Below are positions 37,467 through 48,905 of a DNA stretch of 64,000 nt, piece by piece; the first letter of the stretch is position 1; each line of letters begins with the position of its first letter. The DNA lies in NCBI GenBank assembly GCA_011316305.1, contig SAUG01000016.1:434001-498000 (forward strand), read 5' to 3'. The notes below the pieces were generated by a model. It was not told where the DNA came from, made no database searches, and was given only the letters and a program-made list of their open reading frames with translations. Made by a program: the position numbers and the translations under genes. Origin of the DNA: Rusavskia elegans. Taxonomy: Eukaryota; Ascomycota; Lecanoromycetes; Teloschistales; Teloschistaceae.

Positions 37467-38892
37467 ATGCTTTCGGGCATCCTTGTCTTCAATCAGAAGG
37501 GCGAGAACCTGATCTTCCGCGCCTTTCGTAACGATTGCAGGCCTCGTTTGGCAGATGTCTTCCGAATACAAGTCATATCTAATGCTCAAGTCCGCTCGCC
37601 AATCCTGACGCTCGGATCCACAACCTTCAGCCATGTCAAACACGAAAACATATACATTGTGGCCGTCACAAGGAGCAATGCCAATGCGGCCCTGGTCTTC
37701 GAGTTCCTGTACAGACTGGTTGGTCTGGGCAAGGGGTACTTTGGCAAATTCGACGAGGAAGCGGTCAAAAGCAACTTTGTCCTGGTCTATGAGCTCTTAG
37801 ATGGTACAATCCCACAAGCTTTGGAAATGCAGTGCTGCAAATGCTGATACATGGTTTTGCAGAGATTCTGGATTTTGGGTACCCTCAGAACACAGAGACG
37901 GATACGCTCAAGATGTACATTACCACCGAGGGCGTCAAGACGGAGAGGACAATGGAAGACTCGTCGAGGATCACAATGCAGGCCACAGGTGCTCTATCGT
38001 GGAGAAGATCCGACATCAAATACCGGAAGAACGAAGCCTTCGTGGACGTGATCGAGGATGTCAACCTGCTCATGTCGGCTACCGGAACAGTTCTGAGAGC
38101 GGACGTCAACGGGCAGATTGTGATGCGAGCCTATCTCTCTGGGACGCCGGAGTGCAAGTTTGGCCTCAACGATCGATTACTGCTCGACGGCGACAACCTC
38201 TCCTCTCCTGCCGGCAACACAACAGGCGCAAAAGCTACCAAGGCTGCAGCAGGAAGCGTCACTCTCGAAGATTGCCAGTTCCATCAATGTGTCAAACTGG
38301 GAAAGTTCGATGCGGATCGGATCATATCCTTCATTCCCCCTGACGGAGAGTTCGAACTGATGCGTTACCGGGCTACGGAGAATGTGAATCTGCCGTTCAG
38401 AATCCATGCCATCGTGAACGAGGTTGGCCGTTCGAAAGTCGAGTACAGTATCGCCATCAAAGCCAACTATGGCAGCAAGCTGTTCGCGACCAATGTCGTT
38501 GTCCGAGTCCCTACACCTCTGAACGCAGCCAAAATCACGGAGCGAGCATCTCAAGGCAAAGCAAAGTACGAACCAGAGCAGAATAACATCGTGTGGAAGA
38601 TACCAAGATTCACTGGGCAAAGCGAATACGTCCTCTCCGCAGAAGCTTCTTTGACGGCGATGACCAACCAGAAAGCGTGGAGCCGACCGCCGCTGAACTT
38701 GAGCTTTTCATTGTTAATGTTCACAAGCTCTGGATTGCTGGTCAGGTATCTGAAGGTATTTGAGAAAAGCAACTACGGGAGCGTCAAGTGGGTGCGATAT
38801 ATGACCCGGGCGGGAAGCTACGAAATCAGGTACTTATTCTTGCCCCTTCTGCATGTTTTCCGGGCCACAGACTGATTGGATCCAGGTTCTAA
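37467..38892 (+). CDS. APM4: AP-2 clathrin adaptor complex mu subunit
   Basis: This is the cargo-binding medium chain of AP-2 at the plasma membrane, linking clathrin to endocytic cargo. Three exons, 37467..37803, 37863..38829 and 38886..38892, give 436 residues. The N-terminal longin-like domain begins MLSGILVFNQKGENLIFRAF. Intron 1 rebuilds ELLDEILDFGYPQNT. The mu-homology domain starts near residue 165 (ISWRR-like ALSWRRSDIKYRKNEAFVD) and includes LSGTPECKFGLNDRL and the end AGSYEIRF. The last exon is only seven bases: it completes Arg and supplies Phe and the stop, the conserved C-terminus of mu chains. Without it the frame would run on to a non-family tail. Confidence 0.94.
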
Positions 38893-39414
38893 CATATAGC
38901 ATTCGGTCTCACCATGAATACAATATCATAGCGCGGCGCTGGCGGTTTGAATACTACAGCAAGCACTGTATAACACGCCTGCAGGGCATGTACGATCAGG
39001 ACTGTACATAGCAAGACATCGCATGGATGTGCAAGGGATTTCAATATGCGGTGCAAAAGGATTACGTTCACCTCGATGTCTTGATGATGGTCAGGTGCAC
39101 ATGAACGTGAGAACGGTTGTGTGGCCTGACAATTGCTGATTCTCCGCATGCTCGAGTCAATTGACAAAGTGCTACCCGTAGAGTCAAAGCATCTGCCTGT
39201 CGTTGCAAACATCTCCCTTGTCCGTCTCGATGATGATGCCTTGCCGGCCTCTATCCTCCTGAGAGCATCGCCCCGCCCATAGGTCCTCGCCGAATCCTCC
39301 AGGATGATGTTCGACGTACATCGTACGCTTGCTGACGGTGATCCATTGGTCTTGTGTTCGTACGGGCGAGTCTTTTGGAAGACGTAGAGGCGTGATCGAG
39401 TTGATGTGGAGTGT
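38893..39414. other. Convergent intergenic region (APM4 and eL41)
   Basis: These 520 bases lie between convergent gene ends; no supported gene is present. Confidence 0.45.
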
Positions 39415-39575
39415 TTACTTGCTGTTGCCGTGACCCCAAATCAGCGTTGAACGACAGGCAAAGGCAACAGCTCCAACAGCCATTGGTGACCAGGAAACAC
39501 TGACCTTCTGGCTCTCGTCTTTCTCCTCTTACGCTTGAGTCTTCGAACGCGCTTCTTTCTCCACTTGGCTCTCAT
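39415..39575 (-). CDS. RPL41: Cytosolic ribosomal protein eL41 (25 residues)
   Basis: This is the smallest ribosomal protein, a single basic helix bridging the 60S and 40S subunits. Exon 1, complement(39505..39575), encodes MRAKWRKKRVRRLKRKRRK and the next residues up to the second base of Ser24. After an 83-nt intron (GTCAGT...GCAACAG), exon 2, complement(39415..39421), adds C, AAG and TAA, so the protein ends ARSK. The result is 25 residues and differs from the near-invariant eukaryotic sequence at only one or two positions. It is far too short for ordinary ORF calling. An upstream 5'-UTR intron is likely but was not resolved. Confidence 0.95.
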
Positions 39576-40144
39576 GGTCAACAACTAGTTGGACTGTGCC
39601 AGTTGTACTATGTCAGCTGAAGAACGTCTGCTAATGTTGGTAGTATTTGTAGGAAGCCAAATAAAGGAGAGCTACTGAAGAGCTTGAAGTACTTACTCGT
39701 TGTTGGGGATATGAGTCGCTGTTGGAAAGGAAGAAGCAGAAGCGAGTTGATAATGTGGGGTTAAGTTGTGTGCGGTTGACTAAGCGACGCCAAGGGCTTG
39801 GCTCGGCTACTCAATTCGAGACCCTCCAAAACAACTCCCCTCGCTCACCAGACCTGAAGGAGACAATTTAACTACGCAAAACGTCCATTTGTTCGACATC
39901 AATTGAGGTATATCTGCCTAGATGGCAAGCCTTTGATATCAGGTCCAAACTGCAGTGCTCACCCCAGAGACCAACGAGTCTTCGTCTCTTGCAGGAGAAA
40001 CCTGACGTACCGATCGGTTCCTTTTTCGAAATTCCGGAGTAGAAGATTGGCCACATAATACTCGATATTTCTTAGGGTTAACTGATAAATCACCTACCCT
40101 CACAATCGTGTCTTTTGTTTATGTTCTCCCTTTAGTCTTGCACT
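39576..40144. promoter_or_regulatory. Divergent promoter region between eL41 and the FHA kinase
   Basis: These 569 bases lie between divergent starts. One side must hold a strong ribosomal-protein promoter and the eL41 leader. I cannot name a defined element. Confidence 0.45.
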
Positions 40145-42002
40145 ATGACCTCGGACTTTTCTGCACCGGGCTTGTTGGGTTGGCTTACCAGGGAGGCCCA
40201 TAATGGAGATGAAGATGAGCCATGGGACCAAGGCTTGTCATACTCCATTCACTTTTCTACTTTCCTCTCATAAGTTGTTCAGTCTCTGAGTATCCTATCT
40301 TAGAGGGAGAGGATCTATATGTTGGCCGCGATGCAAACCGATGGTAATTGAAGCTACCAGCTGCTTCTTATACTGACAACGCTTTAGTCAAATTGTCGTT
40401 ACAGACCCTACAGTATCCAATCTGCACATTCGTATCTATTCCATTCGCTATGATCCCGGAGTTGAACCGTTCGTCTATGCTGAAAATTCCTCCATGAACG
40501 GATTGAATTGGCTCTATCAGTTAGGCATATCATGTTGGGACTATCGAATACCAAACGGCGAAGCTGTCCTTTTGAGTAGTGGCGACAAGCTCCGGCTATG
40601 TGACAAGACGTTATTCACATTCGAACCCCGAGTTCCAGCTAGTCAGCTCCTTACATCCACCCAGATGCAGGAGCAGGAAGATCCTGATTGCCGGCAGGTC
40701 CTAGAGAAAGCAGTGAGAGCTCCGAAGGACCGTTTGCAACTCCCATTGAGTAACCCCTCTCCAAGGCTTTCGACAACTTGTTCACAATAACTGACCGCAA
40801 GCTTGGCTCTGGAGTTTCTGGTCGAGTCTACATGGCCATTGACCGTCATTGTCGAGACGGCCAATTAGCTTGCAAGATTGTGCAGCTTAAAAAATGTCAC
40901 AATCATGGTTCGCACGAGTGCTCCGACTACTCTAAAGCTACGACAAAGACGTTGAGGCACAGAGCACAAACGGCAAGACTTTGGAGGGAGGTGGACCTTT
41001 TGAAGGAATTGAGCCACGTGAGTCAATGGATGTCTATGGCTTCGGCTTAACTAAATCCGTGACAGCCCAATATAGTTGGGATCAATCGAGTTTTCTACAC
41101 AGAGTTCAACATGTACGTCAAACATCCGACGAGCGCCACTAGTACCAGCTAAATCTGCGAATAGTTACATCATTGAGGAACTTGTTACTGGAGGTGACCT
41201 TATGTCACATATCGAACGACATGATTGGAGGGTCGACCCGGACGAATGCTGTCTGATAGTATACCAGATTTTGAACGCAGTCTCCTACCTTCACCAAAGC
41301 GGCATTACCCACCGAGATATCAAGCCTGAGAACATTTTGATGAGCAGTACATTTCCAGGTGCACGCGTGATCTTAACGGATTTCGGAGGCGCCATCAAGG
41401 TCAATATAGACAGCAAGCGAATTTCGAACAGAATGCTGACCATGACTGGAACAAGACATTACGTTGCACCGTATGTAGGTTTCATCCGTACGATACCATT
41501 CAACTAAGCTTCTCGCAGCGAAGTTCGCGGCAATAATAGCCGGGTCAAGCGGTCAGGATACACCAATGCAGTGGACATGTGGTCTGTCGGCTGTGTAACT
41601 GCAGCAATGCTGATTGGCAGGTCAGCGTTCGCAACGAGCCAGACGCCAGAGGTCAGACAAGACTCTGCAGCGGCAGTCATAGCTGCGGCTGCAAAATATG
41701 ATCTACATGTCTTGGACGATACTGAAGTCTGGGGTGACATCGGTATACGACCCAAGGACTTTATCAGGCGACTTCTCGTTCTTGACGAACAGGCACGGCC
41801 GACAGCGGATCAAGCCTTGATGCACGATTGGTTCAGGCAGCAAAGCGACGGGCAGTCTATCCTTACGAGGTACAACAAAGCGGTCGCTGGGTGGAGACCG
41901 AGTTGGCCAGGATGGGATTTCAAGGAAGACCTCAACGCCTTCATCGATCGACGCATACCAAGTTACGATGTATCAACTACCCCATGTTACCCCGGTCGCT
42001 GA
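40145..42002 (+). CDS. FHA-domain serine/threonine kinase (Mek1/Cds1-Chk2 type)
   Basis: This is a checkpoint- or meiosis-type kinase that reads phosphothreonine through an FHA domain. Well supported exons: 40388..40712 (FHA: RCQIVVTDPTVSNLHIRIYS, then NSSMNG), 40766..41017 (kinase start ITDRKLGSGVSGRVYMA), 41066..41112, 41165..41470 (SGITHRDIKPENIL, LTDFGGAIK) and 41519 onward (rebuilt HYVAPEVRGNN, DMWSVGCVTAAMLIG). An earlier exon with YPILEGEDLYVGRDANR ends at about 40345. Joining it to the likely start ATG at 40145 needs an unusually short intron near 40232-40270. The 3' end is also uncertain: the frame stops at 42002, yet sequence to 42204 can encode a plausible tail after further splicing. 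Mek1 (meiosis) and Rad53/Chk2 (DNA damage) are both possible. Confidence 0.8.
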
Positions 42003-43003
42003 AGTTCTTGACTGACCTGCTTGCAGTCACGACGATACTGCAGCTGTGGCGAGCCTCTTGTCTCTGAGCTTGCTTTCAGGTAAATTGCCCGTTCGATACA
42101 AACAGCAGGCTTGGACAGAGTGTTGATACACATGCAGTAGAGGAAGTTCAGCCGGTACTGGACAAGATTAGAAGGGGGATGAATCAGTGCGGGAAGGTGG
42201 CTTGAGAAAGACAAGTTATCATCTGCTCCGACATAATCCGTCGCTCGACGCCCTCACTAGCCGGTGGGTTCCAACTTCAAAGCGCAAAGTTAGTGCAGTC
42301 TCGGCCACAGAGTAAGGTAATCCAGCTACCTGCTGATCTGACGCATCACAAATCATGAAGTATCTCTATCGTGAGGATGGTGTCGAGTCCCAATCTCTCG
42401 GGGCCAGTCACAAGTCTCGGAAGTCCGAAGTCCAGCGAGGGTCAGTGGCTTTTCATTACTCCCTCCGACAACCAACAAGTCATGTGCTCGATTCCTGCCA
42501 GAATCCGAATGTTATGACAGTGAATTTGACGTTGCTCTTGGCCGGCTGTTTTAAGCGCGGGGCCCGTGCATGTGGTCTGATTTGAAACATCCGAATGGCT
42601 TCACAAACATTGGACCAATCTCACCTACGTAATAAACGCCGTCATTTCCTCGACACTGTTGAATGGCGTCTATGGGGGGAACGGAGTCGACAGATAAGAT
42701 GGCGATTCACTGGGCTGCAATCTCCTTTGTGTCACCCCCGCGCCATCAAAAAGCCATCAAAGGGTTTCACCTCGCCTACATAATGAGATCCCACAAAGTC
42801 CTTTTCCGACAATCCAAGCCATACCCACCGTGACACCCTTTCACCTTCTTGTCATACTCGCTTTCGCCTGCTTCCAGGCCTACGTCGGAGTCAGAGGCCT
42901 TCTTCATAACACGGACCTCTGACCCTAACAATCCTTCCTCACCAACCAGTCTTTCTTGAAGATCCCATCTCTTCTGTCTTTTGCCTCACAACTGGACTCC
43001 AAG
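42003..43003. other. Intergenic region between the FHA kinase and the DUF1996 gene
   Basis: About 1 kb. The first 200 bases may still belong to the kinase (see that entry). The remainder is the promoter of the secreted DUF1996 gene; a pyrimidine-rich stretch precedes its start. No other gene is visible. Confidence 0.45.
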
Positions 43004-44423
43004 ATGCTTTCTCACGCTCTTCCCACCTCCATCCTCGTGGGGAGCCTGTTCACAGGTCTCTCCCAAGCTTACTGGCGTCTTTCCTGTAGTCTGTCACAGA
43101 CGAGCCGCATCGATCCCATCATCAATCCCGGCGGTCTATCCGGACATGTCCATAAGTTCGCAGGTGAGCTTGTAATTGATGCCCCAGGGCTTGAGACGAG
43201 ACTGATGGTACATCAGGAGCTTCCAACATCAACGCCCAGTCGACCTACGATTCCCTCTTGCAGGCCCCCTGCAGCTCCTGTGAGATCCAGGATGACAAAT
43301 CTGCATACTGGACCCCGTCTCTGTACTACCAGCATTCCAATGGCTCTTTCGAGGAAGTCCCCAACTACGGTATGGCAGTTTATTACCTGGGCCGAGGCGA
43401 CAACCAATCCCTAGTTCCATTCCCTCCCGGATTCCGTATGGTCTCGGGTGACAAGCTTTCTCGATCCTACAACAAGGACAAGCTCATCCCCGGTAGCAAC
43501 CGTCCCGTCTCCGATCGTGTGAACTTTGCTTGCCTTGATGGTACCCACAACAAGGAGCAGCCCTGGATGGCCCAGACCAATTGCAAGGACGGTATGCGTG
43601 CCCAAGTGCATTTTCAATCATGCTGGAATGGCCGAGATCTGTACAAGCCAGACAACAGCCATGTGGAGTACCTGTCTCGCGTCGACAACGGTGGTTGTCC
43701 CTCTTCGCATCCTGTTCCTCTCATCCATCTCTTCTACGAGGTTCTGTATCAGGTGAATGACATCAAGCTGGACGGTGGCAAATTCGTTTTCTCTCATGGT
43801 GAGACCATCTTTCCTTACAGATACTTCTTACTGAGCATGGCTGACCCTGACAAGGTGACACCACGGGTTACGGGTTCCACGGTGATTTCATGAACGGCTG
43901 GAAGACCGACGTTCTTACTGAGGGCATCAAGCAATGCGCATTCACTGGACAAGGCGGCGTCCAGTATTGCCCGCCCTTCAAGCCAAGTTTGGACTCGGAA
44001 TTTAGCAAGAATTGTCCCCACCAACCTGCGCTTGACAATGAACCAGTCCATGGCATGATTGACAAGCTTCCTGGTTGCATCACTGTCACACCAGGCCCTC
44101 AAGACGCCAAGGAGTCCGACATGAACTGCGCCAACGGTCGTAAGCCTCGCTCGCTTGACGAAGAAGAGCAGACTGTCCCCGAGGGCGACTACGGATATGG
44201 ATACGACTTTGACTTGCCATCCACCACAACCCGCGGTCCTCCACCCAGCTACGGCTCACCCAAACCTCGCTCCAAGCGCTCCAAGTCTCTTGACGACAAG
44301 GTCCCTGAAGAGCATCCTGGTTACGGGTACGACTACGATTGGCCTACGACCACCACTCGCGGCCCTGCTGTTGTCAACGGCTCCCCCAAACCTCACCACG
44401 GCCATGGCAAGCATGGCTACTAG
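43004..44423 (+). CDS. Secreted DUF1996 protein with C-terminal tandem repeats
   Basis: An extracellular or wall-associated protein of unknown activity. Three exons, 43004..43163, 43217..43798 and 43855..44423, give 436 residues. Residues 1-22 (MLSHALPTSILVGSLFTGLSQA) form a clear signal peptide. The mature part starts YWRLSCSLSQTSRIDPIINPGG and continues with HVHKFAGASNIN, SYDSL-like and CSSCEIQDDKSAYWTP, then FQSCWNGRDLYKPDNSHVEYL and HGDTTGYGFHGDFMNGW, all hallmarks of DUF1996 with its conserved Cys and His residues. The last 75 residues contain two copies of a unit with core GYGYD.D.P.TTTRGP followed by GSPKP, separated by a dibasic stretch (KRSKS) that could be a Kex2-like site. The end is His/Gly-rich. 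Confidence 0.9.
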
Positions 44424-44995
44424 CCCTCGGACAACGTCCTCGAAGCCTAGACGCAGGTAACTGTGCCCCACATGTGTAGGAGACTGTCCTCATTTCTCTT
44501 CGTTCACTCTTCGTTTCTTTGTCAATAGACTGGACTTTAATTCTTTGTCGCCATTTCCGTTTCGGCAAGGCTGACTTCCGCTCTTTGTTGGAGAGATTTG
44601 AAGGGTATCTGGTACCAATTATGTGGAGCACAGAGCTACCATGTTGAGCACAGAGATAGACTTGTCCCAGCGACTCACGTCATGATTAAGAGATCTTAAG
44701 ACCTAGATAAAAAGTTTAGACAAGGAGAATTGCAAATACATTGCTTCAACGCATGATTCTGGTCCCTTTGAACAATTGCTGGTTGATTCAACTCGGTGGC
44801 TTTGCCTTTCTCCGTCTCATGGGGGCCAACAGACGCCCATCGACACCCCACTAACCGCATCTGAACAGCTCAGTCGCGAACCGCGACTTCCACCACAACC
44901 GTTAAACGAGCTCCTATCCCCCCATCATCATCCAACCTCCAAACCCCCTCCCTCCACCTCCACCTCGCAAAAACCCAACAACCCCAACCCGCACA
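44424..44995. other. Intergenic region upstream of the mitochondrial SSB gene
   Basis: These 570 bases lie between tandem genes. The last 150 bases before the RIM1 start are extremely C-rich and pyrimidine-biased on the plus strand, as fungal promoters often are near the start. Confidence 0.45.
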
Positions 44996-45779
44996 ATGCC
45001 CCCCCTCCGCCTCCGCAACCCCCTCCTCCACCACTCCCACCGAACCTTCACCACCACCCCACCCACCCACCTCTCCAAGATCTCCCTCCTCGGCCGCCTA
45101 GCCGCCGAACCCGAACTCAAACCCACCTCCTCGGGCCAAGACGTCATCAAATACGCCATCGGCACCGCCAGTGGGCCCAGAGATAATCGCCAGACGAATT
45201 GGTGGCAGGTGGCTAGTTTTACGCCGGAGGGGCCGCAGAGGGATAGTCTGTTGGGGTTGGGGAAGGGGTGAGTGCTTGTGTTTTTTTTTGTTTTGGGGGG
45301 TTTTAGGGGGGCCTGGGGGAGGGAGAGGGGAGAGGGCGTGGAAGGGTGGGATGGTATGAAGAAGGAAAAGGAGATTGGTATTGGGAAAGAAGGTGGGGAA
45401 GAAAAGTGGATGCTATGCAAGGAAGACAAGAGCGTCAAGAGAGCAGGAAAACGAATCCGCATCGAAACAAATGCTAATGCGATCAATGCCTCCACTAGAT
45501 CCCTCCTCTACGTCGAAGGCAATTGCACCATGAACAAGTTCCAAGATAAAGAAGGTAATCAGCAATCGGCCATGAGTATCGTCCAGCGTACGTTTCCCCC
45601 CCCTCACCCCCTTCCCTCTCTTTTTTTTTTTTTTGGTCGAACTCCACCTTCAGCGACATATATCTCTGCTATGGCAGCAAGCAGTATGGATCTGTTTTTA
45701 CTAACTGCAAATAGGCCATGTGGAGGTGCTTGATCGACGGAATTCTGACGGGGGGAGCGGTGGTGAGTCGGAGTCGTGA
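44996..45779 (+). CDS. RIM1: Mitochondrial single-stranded DNA-binding protein
   Basis: This protein coats single-stranded mitochondrial DNA during replication. Three exons, 44996..45267, 45499..45587 and 45715..45779, give 141 residues in consistent phase. The N-terminus (MPPLRLRNPLLHHSHRTFTT) is a mitochondrial presequence. The OB-fold reads HLSKISLLGRLAAEPELK, ISSG-like TSSGQDVIKYAIGTASG and NWWQVASF, then across the introns GLGKGSLLYVEGNCTMNKF and SIVQRHVEVLDRR. The length matches fungal Rim1. Intron 1 is long for this window (231 nt) and starts in a G-rich tract. Intron 2 contains a T tract of 14 or more bases. Confidence 0.92.
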
Positions 45780-46176
45780 TTGTGGATGAGGGAGGGCTGT
45801 ATGTTAGGAGATGGGAATATATCAAAGTACGAACGAAGCGGGTGAAGGTAATTACTGTAAAACAGCCAGGAGATCATCGTCCTGGCCTAAGCTTATGGGA
45901 GTCTGGGGAGGCGAAAATGATACCCGCTACTCTTGTTCTTCTCTGAGTCCGGATTCGAATCAATCTGATTGATGTATATCACATATATGTTGAAGTAACA
46001 ACGCACACCTACTGCCTACAAAATTGCGTTGTGTACACAGCTATCGAAGCAACGTGAAAATAAACCACCACGCTAGCGAATGAGCATACCAATACATATA
46101 TACTAACATCCACCAAATCATACACTCCTTCTCTCCTTCAAGTCAGCTACTCACCCCCCCAAACTTTCTCCACTCA
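45780..46176. other. Convergent intergenic region (RIM1 and SEC12)
   Basis: These 397 bases lie between convergent stop codons. AT-rich patches around 45960-46110 fit polyadenylation regions. No gene is seen. Confidence 0.45.
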
Positions 46177-48402
46177 TCAACCCATCGCCCCCCTAACCGC
46201 CGCCCCAACAGCCCCCGCAACACTGCCAAAGAAAACCCCCTTCAGAACCGCCTCCCCTTCATCCACAGCCCAAACCCCCGCCTCCCTCAGCCTCTGTTTC
46301 CAAATCTCCTTCTCCCTCTTACTCAACTCCTCAAACTTCATAACCCCCGCACCGCTACCTTCCGCCCCAGGACGATGGAACCTGGCTTTCAGTTTCCCGC
46401 TCTCGTCATCGTGGATAACCATATGATGGACGTCCGAATCTGGAGGCTGCTGTTGACGGTAGTTGTAGTGACGAGACAGTAGGTCCCGGACGTGATGCGA
46501 TGCGGCAGAAGCTCGAGGGGCAGCCGAGGAGGCCAAGGAGGAGACAGACGAGGAGGCGGTGGCGCTGTAGGCTTCGGAGGCGGCGTTGAGCTCGGAAGCG
46601 GCGGAGGAAGCGGCGTCGAGAGCCGAGGATACGGCTGCTTTGGCTTCTTCCGCGGTGTCGTAAAGGATTTCCTTGGCTGCCGTTGCCGTGTCAGAAGCGG
46701 AGGATGTGAGGTCCGAAATGGTGTTTGTGACGTGGTCTGCAATGCTGGAGGCGGATAGGGAGGCGGATTCGGAGAGAGTGCTTATGGCGGTTGTTGCGGG
46801 TGCAATGCTCGTTCCGTTTTCGAGAATGTATGGGATGGCTATGTAATCGTGGACCCGTTGACTCAGCCAGCCTTTGGCGCCGAGGTAGTCGGGCGAACCG
46901 CCCCTGATTTCCGAGAATGCTTGTAGGAAGAAGGCACCAAGAGCGATTGCGAGAGCGGAGAATAGTATCGACAACCCCATTGTTGCGGCGTCACTGCGTC
47001 CAGGGGGTGTCAGAACATAGCGTTGTTTTGCAGACTTCTGAGAGGGCGGTGGAAATGGAGATAGAGGAAATGTATGTACAACGACCGTACTTGCTATGGA
47101 CGTCGAGGCGAGCTTGATGTACTGTGGAGGTGCCGAAGATTCAGTTGCTACGGGAGGCGAGAATGTTGAGAAAGAAAGTGAAGTAATTTGTTGGGGGTGA
47201 ACGGAGCGTAGAAGCGTGTGAGATTTAAATCTGAGCGATCTGTAGGGTGGAGAACTGGGATATTCAATGGTAATAGTTTCGATAGAAGTATCTTGTCCCG
47301 CCACCGCAGCGACCAGTTCATTCAATTGTGATGATGAGGAAGTGAGATGAGTGATGGAAAGGGCAGTCGCTGCATTGATGCCTCGGTGAAGGCTTCTTCG
47401 GCCAGCTACCTTTCCATGGAACGATGAAGACAGTTCGAGGAGAAGGAGATCTGCACCCTGCCGGTTTGGTCTGTTCTGCAAAAGTAGAAGTAAATGAGGC
47501 GTAATGAAGCGAAGGGATCGGAATTTGGGTCGAGCTTTGCCGGCGAAAACGTCTGGATGAGGCTCGCCGTATGAAAAGCGAGGTTCGGGCGTTGCATTTT
47601 GCTTGAGGGTCATGCTGAATGCATGTACCTCGTAATCGGTGCAGTAGGCGACAGCAAAGGTCCCTGGCGGTGAACCTTCGTTATCATCTAGTCCGATAAT
47701 GTCGACATCTGCAGCCTCCACTCCTTGCCCCAGTGGTAATCGCGCTTCGACCCACGGACCCATTGGGCCATTTGTCTTAGCATCGAAAAGGACAATCTCC
47801 CCTTCTGGCGCAAGGCCTGTAGCTATAGCCCCCAATTGACCCCCATTGATTTTGCATGGTCTTGACAATCTGGTGACCCTTTGATAAGTCTCCTTTTTGG
47901 CAGCCGTGCTCGGGGTGAACAGAGAAGCTCGTCCGAGGGCGGCGGTCTGGCCTTTGTATGCTTGAGCCCCTAAGTCTCCACCCTCTTCAGCATTCGCATG
48001 CTTTTGCGGTGGGTACTCCAGGCGGAAAGAGCGCAGGTGGTCATTCTTGCCAGCGTTTAGATCGTTCTGCGAAGAGTTGATTCCAGCAAAAGCGGTTACG
48101 GAGGAGGCCGTGGATGAAGCGATGGCCAAAGAGGTGACGGAATCTTCATCTCTGGACAGGTCGATATCAACGGCCTCCGAGATGGTCTGATTTCGAGAGG
48201 AATTGATGAGGGTCTTATAGAGCGTCAGTCGATGGCCAACAAAGAGCTGGTCGGCGAACATTACGATCTTGTTGCTGACACCTGTTCGACCTTCCCCACC
48301 GCCACCACCGACAAGTAGGAAGCTATTGTTTTGCGGGTCGAAGTCTGAAGCATACAGAGGGTAGCTCAGGGTGAGCTTGGCACTGGCAACAGCAGGACTC
48401 AT
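46177..48402 (-). CDS. SEC12: SEC12, guanine nucleotide exchange factor for Sar1 (COPII vesicle formation)
   Basis: This ER membrane protein activates Sar1 and starts COPII coat assembly. It is a single exon of 741 residues. The N-terminal cytosolic beta-propeller has the diagnostic potassium-binding K-loop LVGGGGGEGRTGVSNKI at residues 30-46, the element that inserts into Sar1. One membrane helix spans about 474-497 (MGLSILFSALAIALGAFFLQ). The lumenal tail of about 240 residues is mostly Ala/Ser-rich low complexity with a charged C-terminal part, and it lacks an HDEL ending. It converges on RIM1. Confidence 0.93.
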   Translation of the reverse strand: MSPAVASAKLTLSYPLYASDFDPQNNSFLLVGGGGGEGRTGVSNKIVMFADQLFVGHRLTLYKTLINSSRNQTISEAVDIDLSRDEDSVTSLAIASSTASSVTAFAGINSSQNDLNAGKNDHLRSFRLEYPPQKHANAEEGGDLGAQAYKGQTAALGRASLFTPSTAAKKETYQRVTRLSRPCKINGGQLGAIATGLAPEGEIVLFDAKTNGPMGPWVEARLPLGQGVEAADVDIIGLDDNEGSPPGTFAVAYCTDYEVHAFSMTLKQNATPEPRFSYGEPHPDVFAGKARPKFRSLRFITPHLLLLLQNRPNRQGADLLLLELSSSFHGKVAGRRSLHRGINAATALSITHLTSSSSQLNELVAAVAGQDTSIETITIEYPSSPPYRSLRFKSHTLLRSVHPQQITSLSFSTFSPPVATESSAPPQYIKLASTSIASTVVVHTFPLSPFPPPSQKSAKQRYVLTPPGRSDAATMGLSILFSALAIALGAFFLQAFSEIRGGSPDYLGAKGWLSQRVHDYIAIPYILENGTSIAPATTAISTLSESASLSASSIADHVTNTISDLTSSASDTATAAKEILYDTAEEAKAAVSSALDAASSAASELNAASEAYSATASSSVSSLASSAAPRASAASHHVRDLLSRHYNYRQQQPPDSDVHHMVIHDDESGKLKARFHRPGAEGSGAGVMKFEELSKREKEIWKQRLREAGVWAVDEGEAVLKGVFFGSVAGAVGAAVRGAMG

Positions 48403-48905
48403 GCTGTCACGTTCCTCGCGATGTAGTATGGATCACCTGCTTCATGGGCAATGACCTGGTCTTATAGGGTCTCGAGTGAACCAAGAGCAGTAAAGCTTCA
48501 GAAACCGACAGGGGCCATATCTATTGTCCCGATTCGGAAATCAGTCAATCAAGGACAGAAAGGGACGGAACGTTCCGCATACCCCATCAACCAACACGAG
48601 TACGAGTAGATAGCCCCTGTCACCTGTGCTTTTCTCGACACGCGGCAACAGCATGTGCTGGACAAGGGCCTAGTAGCAGGAAACAATCGTGCCACGGACG
48701 GCACAGTATTCCAATGCCATTCCAAGATAATTATCACACAATTCGTAAATCATCACACGTAAGCTCGCCTTGTCCAACGCCATGCATCTCAACTGATCGA
48801 CCCCCTTTTTGGGCTCCTCCTCCGGTAAACGTTGAACACCCTTTCTCGCACTTGTATCTCCAGCCGTAACTTACCATGCACCGATGACATAGGCGGTTTC
48901 CTCTT
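48403..48905. other. Intergenic region upstream of SEC12
   Basis: These 500 bases lie between SEC12 and the methyltransferase, both leftward. It holds the SEC12 promoter. No gene is visible. Confidence 0.45.

Noticed and set aside
38871..39013. Continuation of APM4 into SIRSHHEYNIIARRW after an acceptor at 38899
   Set aside because: It would replace the invariant EIRF end with an unrelated tail; the acceptor at 38885 restores the family end.
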